Assembly (NCBI RefSeq): GCF_017591425.1
Contig: NW_024465655.1
Span: 681,501-745,500, forward strand
DNA: 64,000 bases
Direction: 5' to 3'
Source: Ochotona curzoniae
Lineage: Eukaryota; Chordata; Mammalia; Lagomorpha; Ochotonidae
A program made the position numbers and the translations under genes. Shown here in pieces: positions 12,101 through 27,100 of the stretch. Numbering within the stretch: the stretch's first letter is position 1; every line of letters begins with the position of its first letter. A model generated the notes under the pieces. That model ran no database searches. It was given only the letters and a program-made list of their open reading frames with translations, and was not told the DNA's origin.

Positions 12101-15100
12101 TCAGTTAGCTGTAGGCATCTCCCATTCAGCTGCCCGCTGCCACATCCTAGGAGGCGGGTGACGGCGTCCTAGGTGTGCAGACACTGCCAGCCATGTGGGA
12201 GGCTCCTGGCTTCAGCCTGGCCGAGCCCTGGCTGTTGTCGGCATTTGTGGAGTGAACCAGCAGACGGAAGGTGTCTTTGCCTCTGTCTCTTCCTGCTTCT
12301 ATGCCTTACAAGTAGCTGAAAATAAATATTTTCTTAAAATATGGTCTTACTCCCTACCAAAATATTCTAATCAAGTCAACAGTATTAACTAGAAATTTTA
12401 CCTTAAATCTCAAAGATGTATAATCCCCAGAAGACACACATGAAAGGACTGATATTCGATTACGGAAAACAAAAACATTTTGTGTGCCTTTCTAAATAAA
12501 CTGTGTATGCAATCTTTCTCTTTTTTTCTTCTTCTTCTTCAAGACTTTCTTATTTTTATTTGAAACGCAGGTTTACAGACAGACAAGAGAGAGGTATTTT
12601 CCATCCCTGCTTCTCTCCCACAATGGTTAAGGCTGTGCTGGTCCAGAGCCAGGCGCTTCTTCTGGGTCTCCCACGTGGGTACAAGCGCCCAAGTGCTTGG
12701 GCCATCTTCCACTGCTTGCCCAGGCACATTAGCAGGGAGCCTGGATTGTGAGTAGAGCAGCCAGGACTAGAGTCAGTGCCCATGTTGGCTGCCCGCATTA
12801 CAGCTAAAGGCTTAACCTGCCATGCCATGGCGCTGGTTCCAAGCATTCTAAATTACATTCAGCAGAAGTGTTTACTGTTAAGGAAGATGAGGGAGTGGTT
12901 TTGAGCCAAGTGGCCAGGATGCCCATGGCTGGCATCAGAGCAACTGGCTTCATTTCCCAGCTTCAGTTTCCAACCAGCACACAGCCTGGCACGCAGGGGT
13001 GATGGCTCAAACACGCGGGTCCCTGTCAGCCACGTGGGAGATCAGGACTGAATCTCCAGTTCCCATTCACGGCTCCCGGCGTCCACCTGGCCCCAGCAGC
13101 AGAGGGTCCCTCGGGGAGGAAGCAGCAGATGGACAATCCATCCGCGATGCATTGGTCTGCCTTTCTCACTCTAAGCCTTTCAAATAAATAAATAACTAAA
13201 CACAAAAACTAAAGCACAATATGCTTAAGAGAAAAGAAGTGTAGCCAAAAGGTAAATGACACAAGAGGGACAAAACATGTAGGTAATCACAGACACCCCC
13301 AAGAATACAAACACTTGGAAATGCATAAAAACAAAAAACTAACCCAGCTGAAACTGGGTAAAGAACACCAAAACTCATTTCACAGAGAAGAAAATGTAAA
13401 AGGCTTTTTTTTGGATGATCTTTACATAGTTGCTTAGGGCTCAAAGGGTCAAGACTTACAGGAAAGAGGGTAAGACCATTGTTTCCACATTGTCTTTCCC
13501 TCCTGTATCTGGGGGAAGGTGAGAGACAAAGGGAGAAGCCACTCCCAGCCCTGGGAACCATCCCAGGGTCCCCAGTGGCTCTTAAGTATATGAAAAGATG
13601 TTTAATCTCAGCCACAACAGAAATCACAATTAGCTGGGATGACATTTCATTATTATTATCCCTTAAGATCCATAATTACTTGGTTTTTTGGTTTGTTTAT
13701 TTGAAAACCAGATCCCCCATGTGCTAGCATACTCCAATGGCTGCCAAGCTTGGGGACGGGCCAGGCCACATCAGGATCCTGGGGGCTGTTGGGGTCCCTC
13801 CCACATGCTTCTGCTATCACCCACTACATTCCCATCCACACAGCAGGGGGCTGGACACAAAGTAGGGCAGCTCTGATAAACTCAGCACCCCGAACAGATA
13901 AGCAAAGACCACTGCTCTGCATCCACTATCATCCTAGGACCAATGGTCTCCAATTCTCCCTTTGAGAATGGAGATTCCAAATCGACTGTTGCAAGAACTT
14001 TAGACACATGGTCTCATATTTCCCTCAGGCAGTGAGAAATCCTTTTGAAAAGATTTATTTATTTGGGAAAAAAAAAAAATACATAAAGAGGGAGAAATAT
14101 ATATGTATGGGAGTGCCTAGGCTCAATTCTCTTCATGTGCTGGTTCACTCCCCAGATGGCCACAACAGCCAAAGCTGGAAGCCAGGAGTTTCTTCCAGGT
14201 CTCCCAGGTGGGTGGCAGGTGCCCAAGGACTTGGGCAATTTTCTGCTGCTTTCCCAGGCACAACAGCATTGAATTGGAAGTGAAGCAGCAGTGGCTGAAA
14301 TCAGGGCCTAGGGCGATGGCTCAGTTGCCTAACCCTCCCCTTTTCAAGCACTAGGATCATGCAGGTGCCAGATCATGTCCCAGCTGCTCCAATTCACATC
14401 CACTTTCCTATTATGACTTGGGAAAGCAGTCGAGGACGGCCCAAAAGCCTTGAGACACTGCACCCATGTAGGAGACCCAGAAGCAGCGCTTGGCGCTTGG
14501 CTCTTGGCTTTGGATCAGGTCAGCTCCAGCTGTTGCAGCCACTTGGGGAGTGAACCAGCAGCTGAAAATCACTCCCTCTGTCTCCCTTCTGTGCAATTCT
14601 GCCTTCCATATAAATAAATAAGGCAATCTAAAGCCAGTTTTGCCTGGATTATTTTTTAATTTAAAGCAATTATGCTCATTCCATTTAGGTTTCATAGGTT
14701 TGTTATGGGTTTCATTGGTTTTAAATAATTTTATTTTATTTGAAAAGCATAAAGAGAAAGAAAGATCTTCCATCTGCTGGTTCACCCCTTAAATTCCCTC
14801 AACAGCTGGAGTTGGGCCAGGCTGACGTCAGGAGCCTGGAAGTTCAGGTAGCTCTCCCGAGTGAACGCCGGAGACCCAGACAATTCAGCCAGCACTGCTG
14901 TCCGGGCATGCGCATCAGCAGGACATGACCATGAGGAGAGGAGCTGGACTTTATCCCAGGATTCTGTTTCTGATGCAGTTACACCAAGCAGTGATGTAGC
15001 CGCTGAACCAAAGGCTTATGGCTGGATAAGCTATGGAGCAAAATGTCAGAACTACGTATCTATCTCAAAGTTCAAAGAGAATGAAGGAAAACAGAACCAG

Positions 15101-18100
15101 GATCTGCTGCAGTACGGCGATGCTAATTCGGCAGTGATTCGATCTTACCCCAGAGGCGTATTCTTGATGAAGAATTCTTGAAGTGAGTGAACTCTTTTTG
15201 GCAGGGGGAGCCTGATCGCTCTCCTCAAGGCTGCAATGAAACCTCTTTCTAGTGGTGAGATCCAAATTAGCAGGAGACTTCTCAGAACCATCTCTCCCAG
15301 AAACTGGTAAACACATGGCACCTTGATGAAGTGACGCTACCGGTAAATTCACACTGCACAGAAAATAAAAAATACTAAATCAATAAATTAGAAGTTAACT
15401 TACTAAGAATAAGACATAAATCATTACAACGAAAATTCAAAAGAAATTTTCAAATTTCCTAATTCATATATACACGGCCATAGTCGTAGAGCACATTCAC
15501 AAATGCTGGTTATAAAGTTTCATTCCTATTGAAAGGCTCACAGCCTATTCCATAAGACTGAGTTAAATCTGAGGCACACAGTGTTGTCCATGCCTGTAAA
15601 ATTAAATAAACCTAAAATGTCTCATCCTGAGGTGAAGGGCTTCAATTTCTAGGGTTACCTGATAGATAGTTAAGTATCATAGGCAATGGTGGTTAAAATG
15701 TGTAACACATCTACAACAAGGAATTAAGACACAAGCGTCAGGAATGTCCAAGAACATCTATTTCAATTTTGTATGCTTAAATATGCTTAACACACAGACA
15801 TTTATTTCTCCGAAGTATCATTTTATGATCCAGACTACTCACATTTTAGACTTCAAGATACCTTAAAATAACACACAAGTTTGATATCCCAGGTATTATG
15901 CCTCAAATAAATGGTATCCTTTAAAAACATTGGAAGCAGTTGTCTCACCCACTTCCCCCATTCCTCAACGCTCCTCCCCATCAATCATGGTCCACATGGA
16001 CATGCACTCCTCTCAACTATGTAAATATCATCAAAAATAAAATGACTTTACTATTAACAGGTATAAAACCACCTACATTGCATTTCCTTTGTTTTTATAC
16101 AATTACTAATTATGATAACAGAATAATGACAAATAATATTAGTTAGCACCTTGTTCCACTGCCACTGTTCTGCTCACACAGACCCTTTCTGCCACCCAGA
16201 ACAAGTCACTCATTACCTCCCGTCAGCCCTTTCTTCAGAGCTCGCTGACTTGACCAAGATGGGTGCTGGCAGCAAGGAGGCTGGCACTGATTGGGCAGTG
16301 GTGTCAGTAAATTCTGCGGCTGCGCTGGTTGGGATTTCCACCAGAGTCAGAATGAATGCCTGCTCGTCTTCTTGACGGATGTCAGCAGCCATCAAGCCTA
16401 GCGGAGTTACAAAGTTAACAACGTTATGCTGAGTCATGGAATAACACAAATCATTCATCTCTAAAAAATAATTTTATGACAACCTATCACCAAAACTAAA
16501 AAAACCACATCACATATTCACACCCCTTACAAAGTGGTTTCACAAAAAATAATGATGGTGGGTGAGTTAGTGTGCCACTTCACAAGTTAAGTCACCACCT
16601 GAGCGGCATTGCACATCAGAGTGACGGCTCACCTCCGGGCTTTTCTGCCTTTGATCCAGCTCCTGCTATTGCGCTGGGAAAGGCAGCATACAATGGCTCA
16701 AGTCCCTGGGCCCCTGCCATCCATACGGGACCCCCAAATGGAATTTAAGCCTGCCGTCAACTTAAAAATGCTGTTCTGCATTTCTGCCTAGTTAGATGAG
16801 GTGGTAAGTCACACCAGCAGGCACCCTGACACGCATCATACCTGTTAAATCTTGAGAGCTGATGACATTCCCCTGGTGGACTTCTGCAACATTAGCTGGT
16901 GTACACTGCTATAAAAATGCAAATGAAGGATGAGGTTAGCCAGATCTTACTTTCACAAAGTTTCCTGGACAATTTGACACAGCAAAGGAATTCTTCCAAT
17001 TCCAACAGCTGGGCCCAGCGCTATAGCATAATGGTTAAGGTCCTCTCCTTGAACATGCTGGGATCCCATATGGGCGCCGGTTCTAATCCCGGCAGCTCCA
17101 CTTCCCATCCAGTTCCCTGCCTGTGGCCTGGGAAGGCAGTCAAGGACGGCCCAAAGCCTTGGGACCCTGTACCCACGTGGGAGACCCAGAAGAGGCTCCT
17201 GGCTTCAGATCGGCATAGCATCGGCTGTTGCACTCACTTGGGGAGTGAATCATCAGACCAAACATCTTCCTCTCTGTCTCTCCTCCTCTCTTTATATTAT
17301 ATGTCTAACTTTACAATAAAAATAAATAAATCTTAAAAAAACAAAGTGCTATGGTGTGGCGGGTCAGGATTACACCTACAGCATGGCATCTGGCACAGGC
17401 ACTGGTTTGAGTCCTGCTGCTGCACTTCCGATCTAGCTCTCTGCTTATGATCTGGGAAAACAACAGAGGGCAGTCCAAGTCCTCAGGTCTCTACACACAG
17501 ATGGGAGGCACAGAAGCTTCTAGTTTCTGGCTTTGGACCAGCCACATCTGGCTGCTGCGGCCAAATGGGGGGTGAACGCTGCATGAAAGATCTCTCCAAC
17601 TATGCATTTCAAATAATAAATAAATAAATTCTGAGAAACTCATACTGGGGGCCCGGCGGCATGGCCTCACGGCTAAAGTCCTCGCCTTAGAAGCGCTCAG
17701 ATCCCATATGGGCGCTGGTTCTAATCCTGGCAGCCCCGCTTCCCATCCAGCTCCCTGCTTGTGGCCTGGGAAAGCAGTCGAGGACGACCCAATGCTTTGG
17801 GACCCTGCACCCGTGCGGGAAATCTGGAAGAGGTTCCTGGCTCCTGGCTTCGGATTGGCGCAGTACCGTTGTGCTCACTTGGGGAGTGAATCATCGGATG
17901 GAAGATCTTCCTCTCTGTCTCTCCTCCTCTCTGTATATCTGACTTTGTAATGAAAATAAAATAAATCTTAAAAAAAAAAAAAAGAAGAAGAAACCCATAC
18001 TGGAAATCTCTAAGACAACAACTGAAATGTGAGTGAAAACGTTAGATCACATCACATTCATAAATCGACTGTGAGCAACACTGAGTGGCAACAAAAGCAT

Positions 18101-21100
18101 CGCATCTCTGCAAGGAGAGGCCCCTCCCTGAGAGGGCGTACTGGGGTGAATGCTTCTCCTTGCAGCTTCCTTTCAGAGATCTAGAGATCTAGAGATGGAG
18201 AATAAGGCAGTGGGAAAGCTAGCAAAGCCAAGCGTTCACAGCGAATGAATTCAAGCGAAGGCATCGGAGAGTTCTTCTCTCACACTGCCAAGTGCCGGCA
18301 GCGCAGGACAGTGCAGCTGCCGGGCAGCATGTGCAAAGGAGGGCCCGGGCCTCGCAGTGGCCTCAGGCCCTGACGCCAGCCTCGTGCTCATGTGCATCCT
18401 GGTGCCCCGCTCACCCACCTGGGAGACCTCAGCTGAGAGCCCTGAGCATCACCTCCGGCACCGGGGAGGGGACCAGGCGATGGGAGCGCCGGCCGAAGGG
18501 CTCACGCTCTCTCTCCAGTGAATCAGCAGATGAGGTACTTCACAGCAAAAAATAAACGTTAGCTGAGAGTTGAGGGTTTTATAACTTTGGATACCCTGAA
18601 ACTCCCGAGAGGCTTTAAAAGCAATTTTATGATCTGTTGACAATCATTTCTTTTCTTTTTATTTCCTTTTTTTTTTTTAACTTTATCACTAAGCATTTCC
18701 TTCCTACTTCTTCTTTAAGATCAAGGCTTTTCTTGCCTGGGGGATTAGAAAAAAAAAAAAACTAATGCCTAAAGCCCATGCCCAGATGTCCAATTAACTG
18801 GACTCAGTTGAGGATGACTCCATAGAGTCTGACACAAATTTTTATCACAATACCTATCAAACTTCATGTAACCACGAGCCTGCTCATCCGCTTCCAAAAC
18901 ACCCGTAACCTTGGTACCTGAGCAGGTATACACGTCCCAGTAACAGCTCAACGAACACCTGTGCAGTGGGTGAACTGGGACTCCAGGTATGGGCAACAAG
19001 TTCATTCTTGATGTATAAAACACAGGCTTTTCCTTTCCAAGTTTGTAACAGGGTATTAGCTCTTTTTATCTGTAAGGCCTCAACACTGGCAACATGCACC
19101 ATTAAAATTCTACCTCAGTCACTCTAGCAAAGTTAAAGAGAAGGGGTCAGTGCTGTGGCACAGCAGCTTAAACCACTGCTTCCCACATCAACATTGTATT
19201 TCAGGGATTTTTTTTTTCAGACTGTGTTTATTTGGCACCTGGTGTGGTAACCTAGTGGCTAAAGGATACCATTGGAATGCCCATTCATGTCCCAGATGCT
19301 CCACTTCCCATCCACATCCTTGCTTTGGCCTGGGATAGCAGTAGAGGATGGCCCAAAGCCTTGGGACCCTGCACCCACGTGGGAGACCTGGAGGAGGCTC
19401 CTGGTTTCAGACTGGCTCAGCTCAGGCTATTGTGGCTACTTGGGGTGTGAATCAGCAGATGGAAGCCCTTTCTCTCCATCTCTCCTTCACTCTGCAAATC
19501 TGCCTTTCCAATAAAAATAAATAAATCTGGTTTGTTTGTTTTTATTGCAAAGGCAGTTTTACAAAAAGAGAATGAGAAACAGAAATAAAGATCTTCCATC
19601 CCAGCTGAGCCGATGTGAAGCCAGGAGCCAGGAGCTTCTTCCAGGTTTCCCATGAGGGTGCAGGTTCCCAGGATTTGGGCCATCCTCGACTGCTTTTCCA
19701 GGCCAAAGCAAAGTTGCAGATGGGAAGTGCAGCAGCCGGGACATCAACGAATGTCTGTATGGTATCCTGCCAGATGCAAGGCAAGGATTTAGCCACTAGG
19801 GTATCGTACCAGGACCCTCAGGGGATGTTAAGAATCCAAGCCACTCCACTTCCCATCCAGCCAACTGCTAACGTGCCTGGGAAGCCAGTGGATGATGGCT
19901 CAAGTCTATGGGTCCCTACCACCCATGGACGAGACCAGGATGGAGGTCCACCCTCCAGGCTTCAACCTGGTGCAAACCCAGGTGTTGCAGTCATTTGGGC
20001 GGAAGGTATATAGGCTGGAGGAACTCTACATCTCCTCTCTATTGCTCTTCCTTTCAAATACGTAATCTTTAAAACACACAAAGAAAGAAAACAGAACCAC
20101 ACTGGTAGAATTTGGAGGCAGAGAATAGCACTATGCAAATTCCAGAGACTGGAGGGGCAGTGGAACTATGCATGCATTGCTTACACCGTAGTGTATGCCA
20201 ATTAAACTTGAGCTTTGTGAAATGAGGTAAAGACACCCCCACACCCCAGTTCTAGCTGACATCATCACCTGTGGCACTTGAAGGGTGAGCACACCACCTC
20301 CTGCAGACTCCTGCCTCAGGAGCCCCTCACCAGAGATCTGGCTGAGAGCGAGCATGGGCACAGCTGGCTCCAAGGAGGAAACGAGTGGAGCAACAGGTGG
20401 CACCAGCACCACTTCTGAACCTTCCTCTTCCTCTGCATTTCTGAAAGAGAGCTGTATTAAGTTATCTGGAATGGGGCAACATAAACCAGAGAATTTCTTT
20501 TGAGCTAAGCACATTAAAGATCATCTAATTCAATAGCTTTGCAAACAGTTTGAATGTGCTTAATGCAACAAATGCCTTTTACCATCAGATTCCTACATTT
20601 ACATCTTCTGTCTAGAGCATATAAGCCATATATACAGAACATAATATATAAAGCATATACACAGAACCCCAAACCCAGAATCCCGGCCCTCCTTTACCTT
20701 TCAGCTACGTGTGCTTCCTGGGCAACACCCGTCTCACTGCCAGCGCAGGCGCATTCCACCCTGCTCTGCTGCTCACGCCCTGCTACTGTCACTGGTCCAA
20801 GGCTTCTAGCTTCCACCTCTGCTGTTTTGGAAGCACTTTCTTCTGTTTCTTTAACATAAAACACATGTAAGATATATATCAAAGTGTTACTGCTAATCTC
20901 CTAAATCTCTGTTAACTCAAAACCCATCTTAGTCACACAGCAGGAGGCTGAACCTGGTCAATGGGATTTTCCAACAGTAAAGGATGCTAATGAGCTCTGC
21001 GTTACCCATATTCCACTCCTGGCTGCCACAGCAGCAGTGCCCCCCGTTACAGCAACAGCACTGTAACGAGAAGGACATACACAAATGAGCATTCTAAGTG

Positions 21101-24100
21101 GGTACAAGGTCTTGCCAGCCCCTCTTAGGGCAAAACCCAGGAGGAACCCAGAAGTGTCACAAAGAGGAACGCTAATTTTTATTTTAAAAAGGTTCTGTGA
21201 GCTGACACACTCAGAGTTCCTGGATGTTGCAACCTAACTGCACATGCTCACTGCACCACAGGCATTGCAGAAGAGAGGAAATTCCAGAAACAGAAAACTC
21301 CTGAACAGGGACGTGAGGTTAGCTCTCCAGGCAGCGTGGAGCTGGCACTGCCTTTCAAACCCTTAATACCACCCAAGGGTGCTGAGTCCTGGAACAGGGA
21401 AGTGGAAGCGTGGGAATCCAGAGCCATGCACTCAGCTCAGAAACAATGACGTCATTAAAAACCAAGAGTGCTATGTGATCACATGGCAAATACCTCCCCA
21501 ATCTATTTGGCTTTAAGAACAGAAGGTGTTAATACCTAAAAAGTTGTTATAGCTCAATAAAAAGGCAGTCCAATTTGAAAACAAGCACACACCTGAACAA
21601 ACATTTCTCTAAAGATACAGAAGCAAGCACATGAAGATATTCAACACTGTCAACCAGAGGGGAACGCAATCAGAAGGCGTAACGAACCAACACTTCACAC
21701 CAAGACAGCTACAACCACACAGACAGATGGTGACGAGTGTCTGAAGGGAGGCAGGGAAAGGGATGCTTACAAAGACAGTTGGGTGAAAATATAAAGTAGT
21801 GCACTCCCTGTTGGAAGCAATCTGGCAGTTCCTCAAAAGGCTAACCACAGAATAATACAGGATTTTGTACACACACATACACATGCTCTCCCACTTAGAA
21901 CACTTCCAGGGCAGGCAGGGAAGCCGAGTTCACGGATGCATGGATCCAAGCCCAGCTGTGCTGCCAGCTCCAGCTTCCTGCTGATATACCCCAGGGAGGG
22001 AGCAGGAGGGGACCCCAGAAACTGAGTCCCCAACACCTAGGAGGGAGACCCAGACTGAGTTACTGAATCGCAGCGTTGGCTTGGGTCAGCCGTGCTGATG
22101 TGGGCACTTGGAGAATGGACCAAGGAGTTCAAGATTTCTGTCTCTAGTTCTCGAAGTCTCAGATCAGTAAGCACATTTTGAGTTTTTAAAAGTCTGTTTC
22201 TTAGCTGTTTGCCAATCAAAGTGAGAGTAAAAAGCTGAGAGACATTCCATGTCTTTCAGGCAGTGGCTGTATTTTTTGCTATGTTTTGTGTATGTGCCTA
22301 AGGGATGTGTTTATGCACACACTCACACACAGGAAAGACTGATCAAATTACACAAAAATGGTTCTCATTACTGAAACCAGATAGCACATTTATGATATTT
22401 ATTTCTTATGTAATTTTACTTTTCTCTATGTTAAGCATAATGTTAAAGATAGATCATTTTTAAATCTGAGTACTAAAGTGAATAGTTAATGTCACTTCTG
22501 GTGTCAAAGTCACACTGTAATTTGCAGTAGAGCAATAAAACTTACCAATCTGAGACTCTGTTACTACCTCTTGGGTTACACACAAACTGGCATCTTCCTT
22601 AAGCAACCTGTTGGTCCGTGAAGCTTGCTTAAGATTGGGTTTCGGCCTGGCAAATCTGCTTCTCATTCTCAAATTACTGGTCATTTTAGATACTGCACTC
22701 CTAGATACAAAGAAAGAGGCAGAGAAAGTAACCAACCTTGCAGGACCTCTCTGTCTAGTACTTACACCATAACTGTCACCTGTCAGCATTTATACTGCCT
22801 ACACCTGTTCATTATTTTTTTTTTAAGATTTATTCATTTTTATTGGAAAGTCAGATATACAGAGAGGAGGAGAGACAGAGAGGAAGATCTTCCATCCACT
22901 GTTTCACTCCCCAAGTGAGCGCAATGGCCAGTGCTGCGCCGATCTGGAGCCAGGAGCCAGGAACTTCCTCCAGGTCTCCCACACGGGTGCAGGGTCCCAA
23001 GGCTTTGGGCCGTCATCCACTGCTTTCCCAGGCCACAAGCAGGGAGCTGGATGGAAAGTGGAGCCGCCAGGATTAAAACCAGCGCCCATATGGGATCCCG
23101 GGGCGTTCAAGGTGAGAACTTTAGCTGCTAGATCATCACACTGGACCCACAAGTTCAGTTCTTAATGCTCAAAGTATAAAGTAGTCATTTTACTAGAGGT
23201 CCTGAAAAGACCATCTGGACCAAGTCTAAGAAACAAACACTACATTTACTTTAACTTCACTGAAACTCCAAAGACATAAGAAACAACTCAGGCCTCTGCT
23301 GAACCTCTGGCCTGCAGGACATACAAGGTCGACAAAAATCGGTCTGTCAACTGCATAAAGGCCTTCAGATTCAATAAATCTACACCAGGCTAAGTTTTCT
23401 TTTTTTTAAGTTGATAACATTTTTTTAAATCTTTTTTTATTTTGTGAAAGGCAAACTTAAAGGCAAAAGCGAGAAAGATCTTCCACCTGCTATTTTACAC
23501 CCAAGTTGCTGCAATGGCCAGCACTTGGCCAGACAAAGACCAGGAACCCAGAGGCTCCTCTAGGTATCAGACATGCTGCAGGGACGCAAACACTTAGGCC
23601 ATCTTCTACTGCTTTTCTGAAGCCATTAAGTAGAACAAACTGGTCTCAAAATGCCCAAATGGGATGCTGGTGTTACAGACAGCAACTTGCCCCCGTAGGT
23701 CGCAATGCCAGCCCTGATAAATACATCTTAAGGAAAAAGTTATTTCAAAGGCAGAGTCAGAGATAGAAAGGGAGCTTCCACCCTCTGGTTCCTGCTCCAA
23801 AGCCAGCCGTGCTAGGGCCAGGCAGCAGCTAGGAGCCTGGAACATCTTTACGGTCTGCCACCTGGGTTCAGAACCAAACTCTTGAACCATTCCTATTGCT
23901 CTCCCAGGCCCATTAGCAGGAAGCTGGTTCAGAAGTGAGGCAGCTGGGACTGGAACCTGAGGCGTCACAGGGAACACCTTAACAGACCCCCAGGTGATAA
24001 GTTTGCATGGCCCAAGAACATGTTATAAATATCCAAATGACCCTTGGCAAAAAAAAAGATTCCCCACTCCCGCAATACATGCTGCTACAATTTTATAGGT

Positions 24101-27100
24101 GAACCATTAAACCATTAAAATAAAAACCAATCAATTCTTTCTTAAAAGGGTAAGAAGCCACCATTACCTATCTTATATTTATAAAATAAGAATTATTCAA
24201 AGCTATTCAGTGAAATGATGATGGCTTTTTAACTGCATGTACTAATTAGATATTAAAATAAACCTGGTTGGTGTGGCAGTTCCCTTGACTTTTTCCACTA
24301 GACCAACTTCTTCTCTCGTACTTTGCTCCTCCAACACAATCTTGTTTTCTTCAAGCGATTCAAGAGCTGTACTGGTGACAGGTGAAGCAAGACCCCGACA
24401 CTCAGCAACGACTCCGACATTGACATCATCTGGACTAAAGGGAGCATGGCTCTTATCCTCCAAATGAGCATCAGCAAGCACACACACACCTACTGAAAGA
24501 AAAGTCAAAAAGGAAGGAGAATTAAACTGATTCACTATCAACAGGTGTCCAAACAACACTTCTAACACTAATTGTAAATTTCTATAAAGTTTGCACTTTT
24601 TGGCTCCACATTTGAATTTATGATCTTATATGTATCTCATGACCTTTTTGAAGCTTAATTCTTACAGTCTGGAAGCTCAAGACTATTATATCATTCAACT
24701 GAGTCCTTCTGTTTCTTTCAGGAAGAGTAACTCCAGATGGATTTCAAGACTGTGCTTATTAATGATTTTCTAAAAACCTGTATTTTATGTTCTAGAGATG
24801 CGTCATGGCCTCTACCATAATCTTCTGCATCTGAGAAAGAAGTGCTAAATGTACAGATTATGAACCAGAGGCTTTCCCGGTAAATACATGGTTAGGAAAG
24901 AAAAGACTAACAGTCAAAATGAAGCGCAGGCCAGCCATTACCAGTCAAAACTGTTATTAAAAAAAAAAACAGAATTACCATGACTTTCCATTTCACGTAA
25001 TTAAAGATCCCAAGAAGCAAAGGCCACAGCTTCTGGGTTTAGCCCACTATTTAAAAGCCCGACTGGCCTATCTCTTGGCTTGATCCAACAACCTTGCTGA
25101 CTGTGACTGGCCTTCTAGATTGGCTCCTGAGGAAGACAACCCCAGCAACAAGAGTTACAGAGTTAAAGTACTCACTAAGCTTGGCCAACCAACAGAAGCA
25201 CAGCATCCACTGCTACTGCATCATCCATCTCAAGATGGCTGCCACTACACCTTAAGGAGCTGAGTAAAACACTGGATGGATCAATATGTGGATGCCATCT
25301 TTTCTGGAAAAAGTCAAGTCTTGTTTGCCACTTCAACAGCGAAAGGCTTGTAACTCACTCACTATGGGTCTAATTTCTAAAGAGTCAGATTTTTCAGGTA
25401 GGAATTAGGTTTCCCTCTTACCATCCCCCTGTTCGGCACCGATCTCCGATTGCAGCACTAGATCTCCCATTGTAAGCAAAGCTATGGCAGCTTCAGCACT
25501 TCCGTCATTGGTAGCTAGTGAGGAAACACGAGAACATGAAGACAGAACCGTCACCCAGGAAATGTTTACTAAAAAAAGATTGTTTAATTCAGGTGTTTTT
25601 CTTCTAGTAACAGTTTCTAAAATCTTCCATACCATCATTTCTGTTCCATTACTTCCTTATTAGGGCAGTGAACTGCTCAGGTTGTATACAAGTAAAGAAA
25701 TCATACAATGTTGGCATTAAATTCAAAGTAAACACTCTCATCTTGGTACATCCAGAGGGAATGCTGAACCAACCTTTGTTTATTAAACATCTGACTTTGA
25801 AACAGGCATCTAGCACAGTGGCTGAGCCATAACCTGGGATGGCCACATCCTGTTCTGGAATGCCTGGGTTACAGAACCAGCTCCACTGCAAACTCCAGCT
25901 TCCTGCTAACGCACACACTGGTAGGCAGCGGTGATGACCCAAGTATCTAGGTTCCTGCCACTCACTCAGAGATCCAGACCGGACCCCAGTCTCAGTCTCA
26001 CTGTTGCGGGCAGGAGGAAAGTAAGCCAGTGGATTGGTGACCTCTCTCTTTACATTCTTCCAAATAAATTTAAATTAAAACAAAAAAACCCTATCTTTGA
26101 ACTTGCCTTCTAAATTTACAGTCTAAAAATCAAAGTTTCTCTCAGCTGTAGGCAACTGCCTAGGTGGCATTCTACCCTGGCAAGTGTTACACTGCTGTGA
26201 CAAAAGCAGCCAACAGCTGGCAGGCACACCGGGCTTGGCTACTGCCAAATCCGTGTTAACTATACCAGTGTGCCAACACAATTGCCTATTCTATTTTTTT
26301 TTAAAGATATGTGGAGAAAGCAGGGGATGCCAGGCTGGGTGCTGCCCCAGACCCATGCCACAAGCTGTAACACAGTAGAAAGGCTGCAGATTGCACACGA
26401 CTAGGGGTCTGGGGACATGCTGGAGTGGGGTTACTGAAGGCACGTTTGACAGGGGAGGAGTGACTTCTGGGGGCTTCCACATACCAGGCCACTAAACTCA
26501 GAGATACATTGAGAGAGCACAGACTAGGTAGTTTAGAGGGGGAAATTGGTGGGCATGTTTGGGTCAAGCCAGGACACCAGCCAACATGGGAGACCTGGGC
26601 TGAGCTAAATGACATCACCCGCCATCTGCTGAAACATGTAAAGGCTGGGGCTAGGGGCATGCCTGGCTGAGCTGGGCAGTAGTACCCACCTGCAGATCTC
26701 AAAGCAGAGGGTGGCCCACATCAGCCTGGGCCACAGCATCCATCAGAACATGAAAGAACCAGATCTGGGGACAGATTCTATAGGGGACTTATGGGCTCAG
26801 CTCTGTGGACTGCATGAGAACTAGGGGTGGTAACAGGCCAAGCCAGGCCAGGCTGTAGCACCCGCTGGAACATACAAAGGACAGGACCAAGGGCAGACCA
26901 CACCAAGCAGGACCACCGAACCCACCTGAAAGCAGGAGATCTGGGTCTGGGGAAAGGCCATGAGGGGAACTTGGGAACTCCATTGCTAGGCTGCAGCGTC
27001 CCCTGTTGAGTGAGGCAGCCAGGGCTGGGGGCAGGCCAGGCTGGGATGGGCCCCAACACCTACCAGTTCAAGTGAGTGCCAGGACCTTGAAACATTCTTC

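Noticed and set aside
13196..13645. A 149-codon minus-strand open frame in an intron
   Set aside because: Cys/Leu/Phe-rich with no splice sites in phase and no similarity recognised; likely chance.
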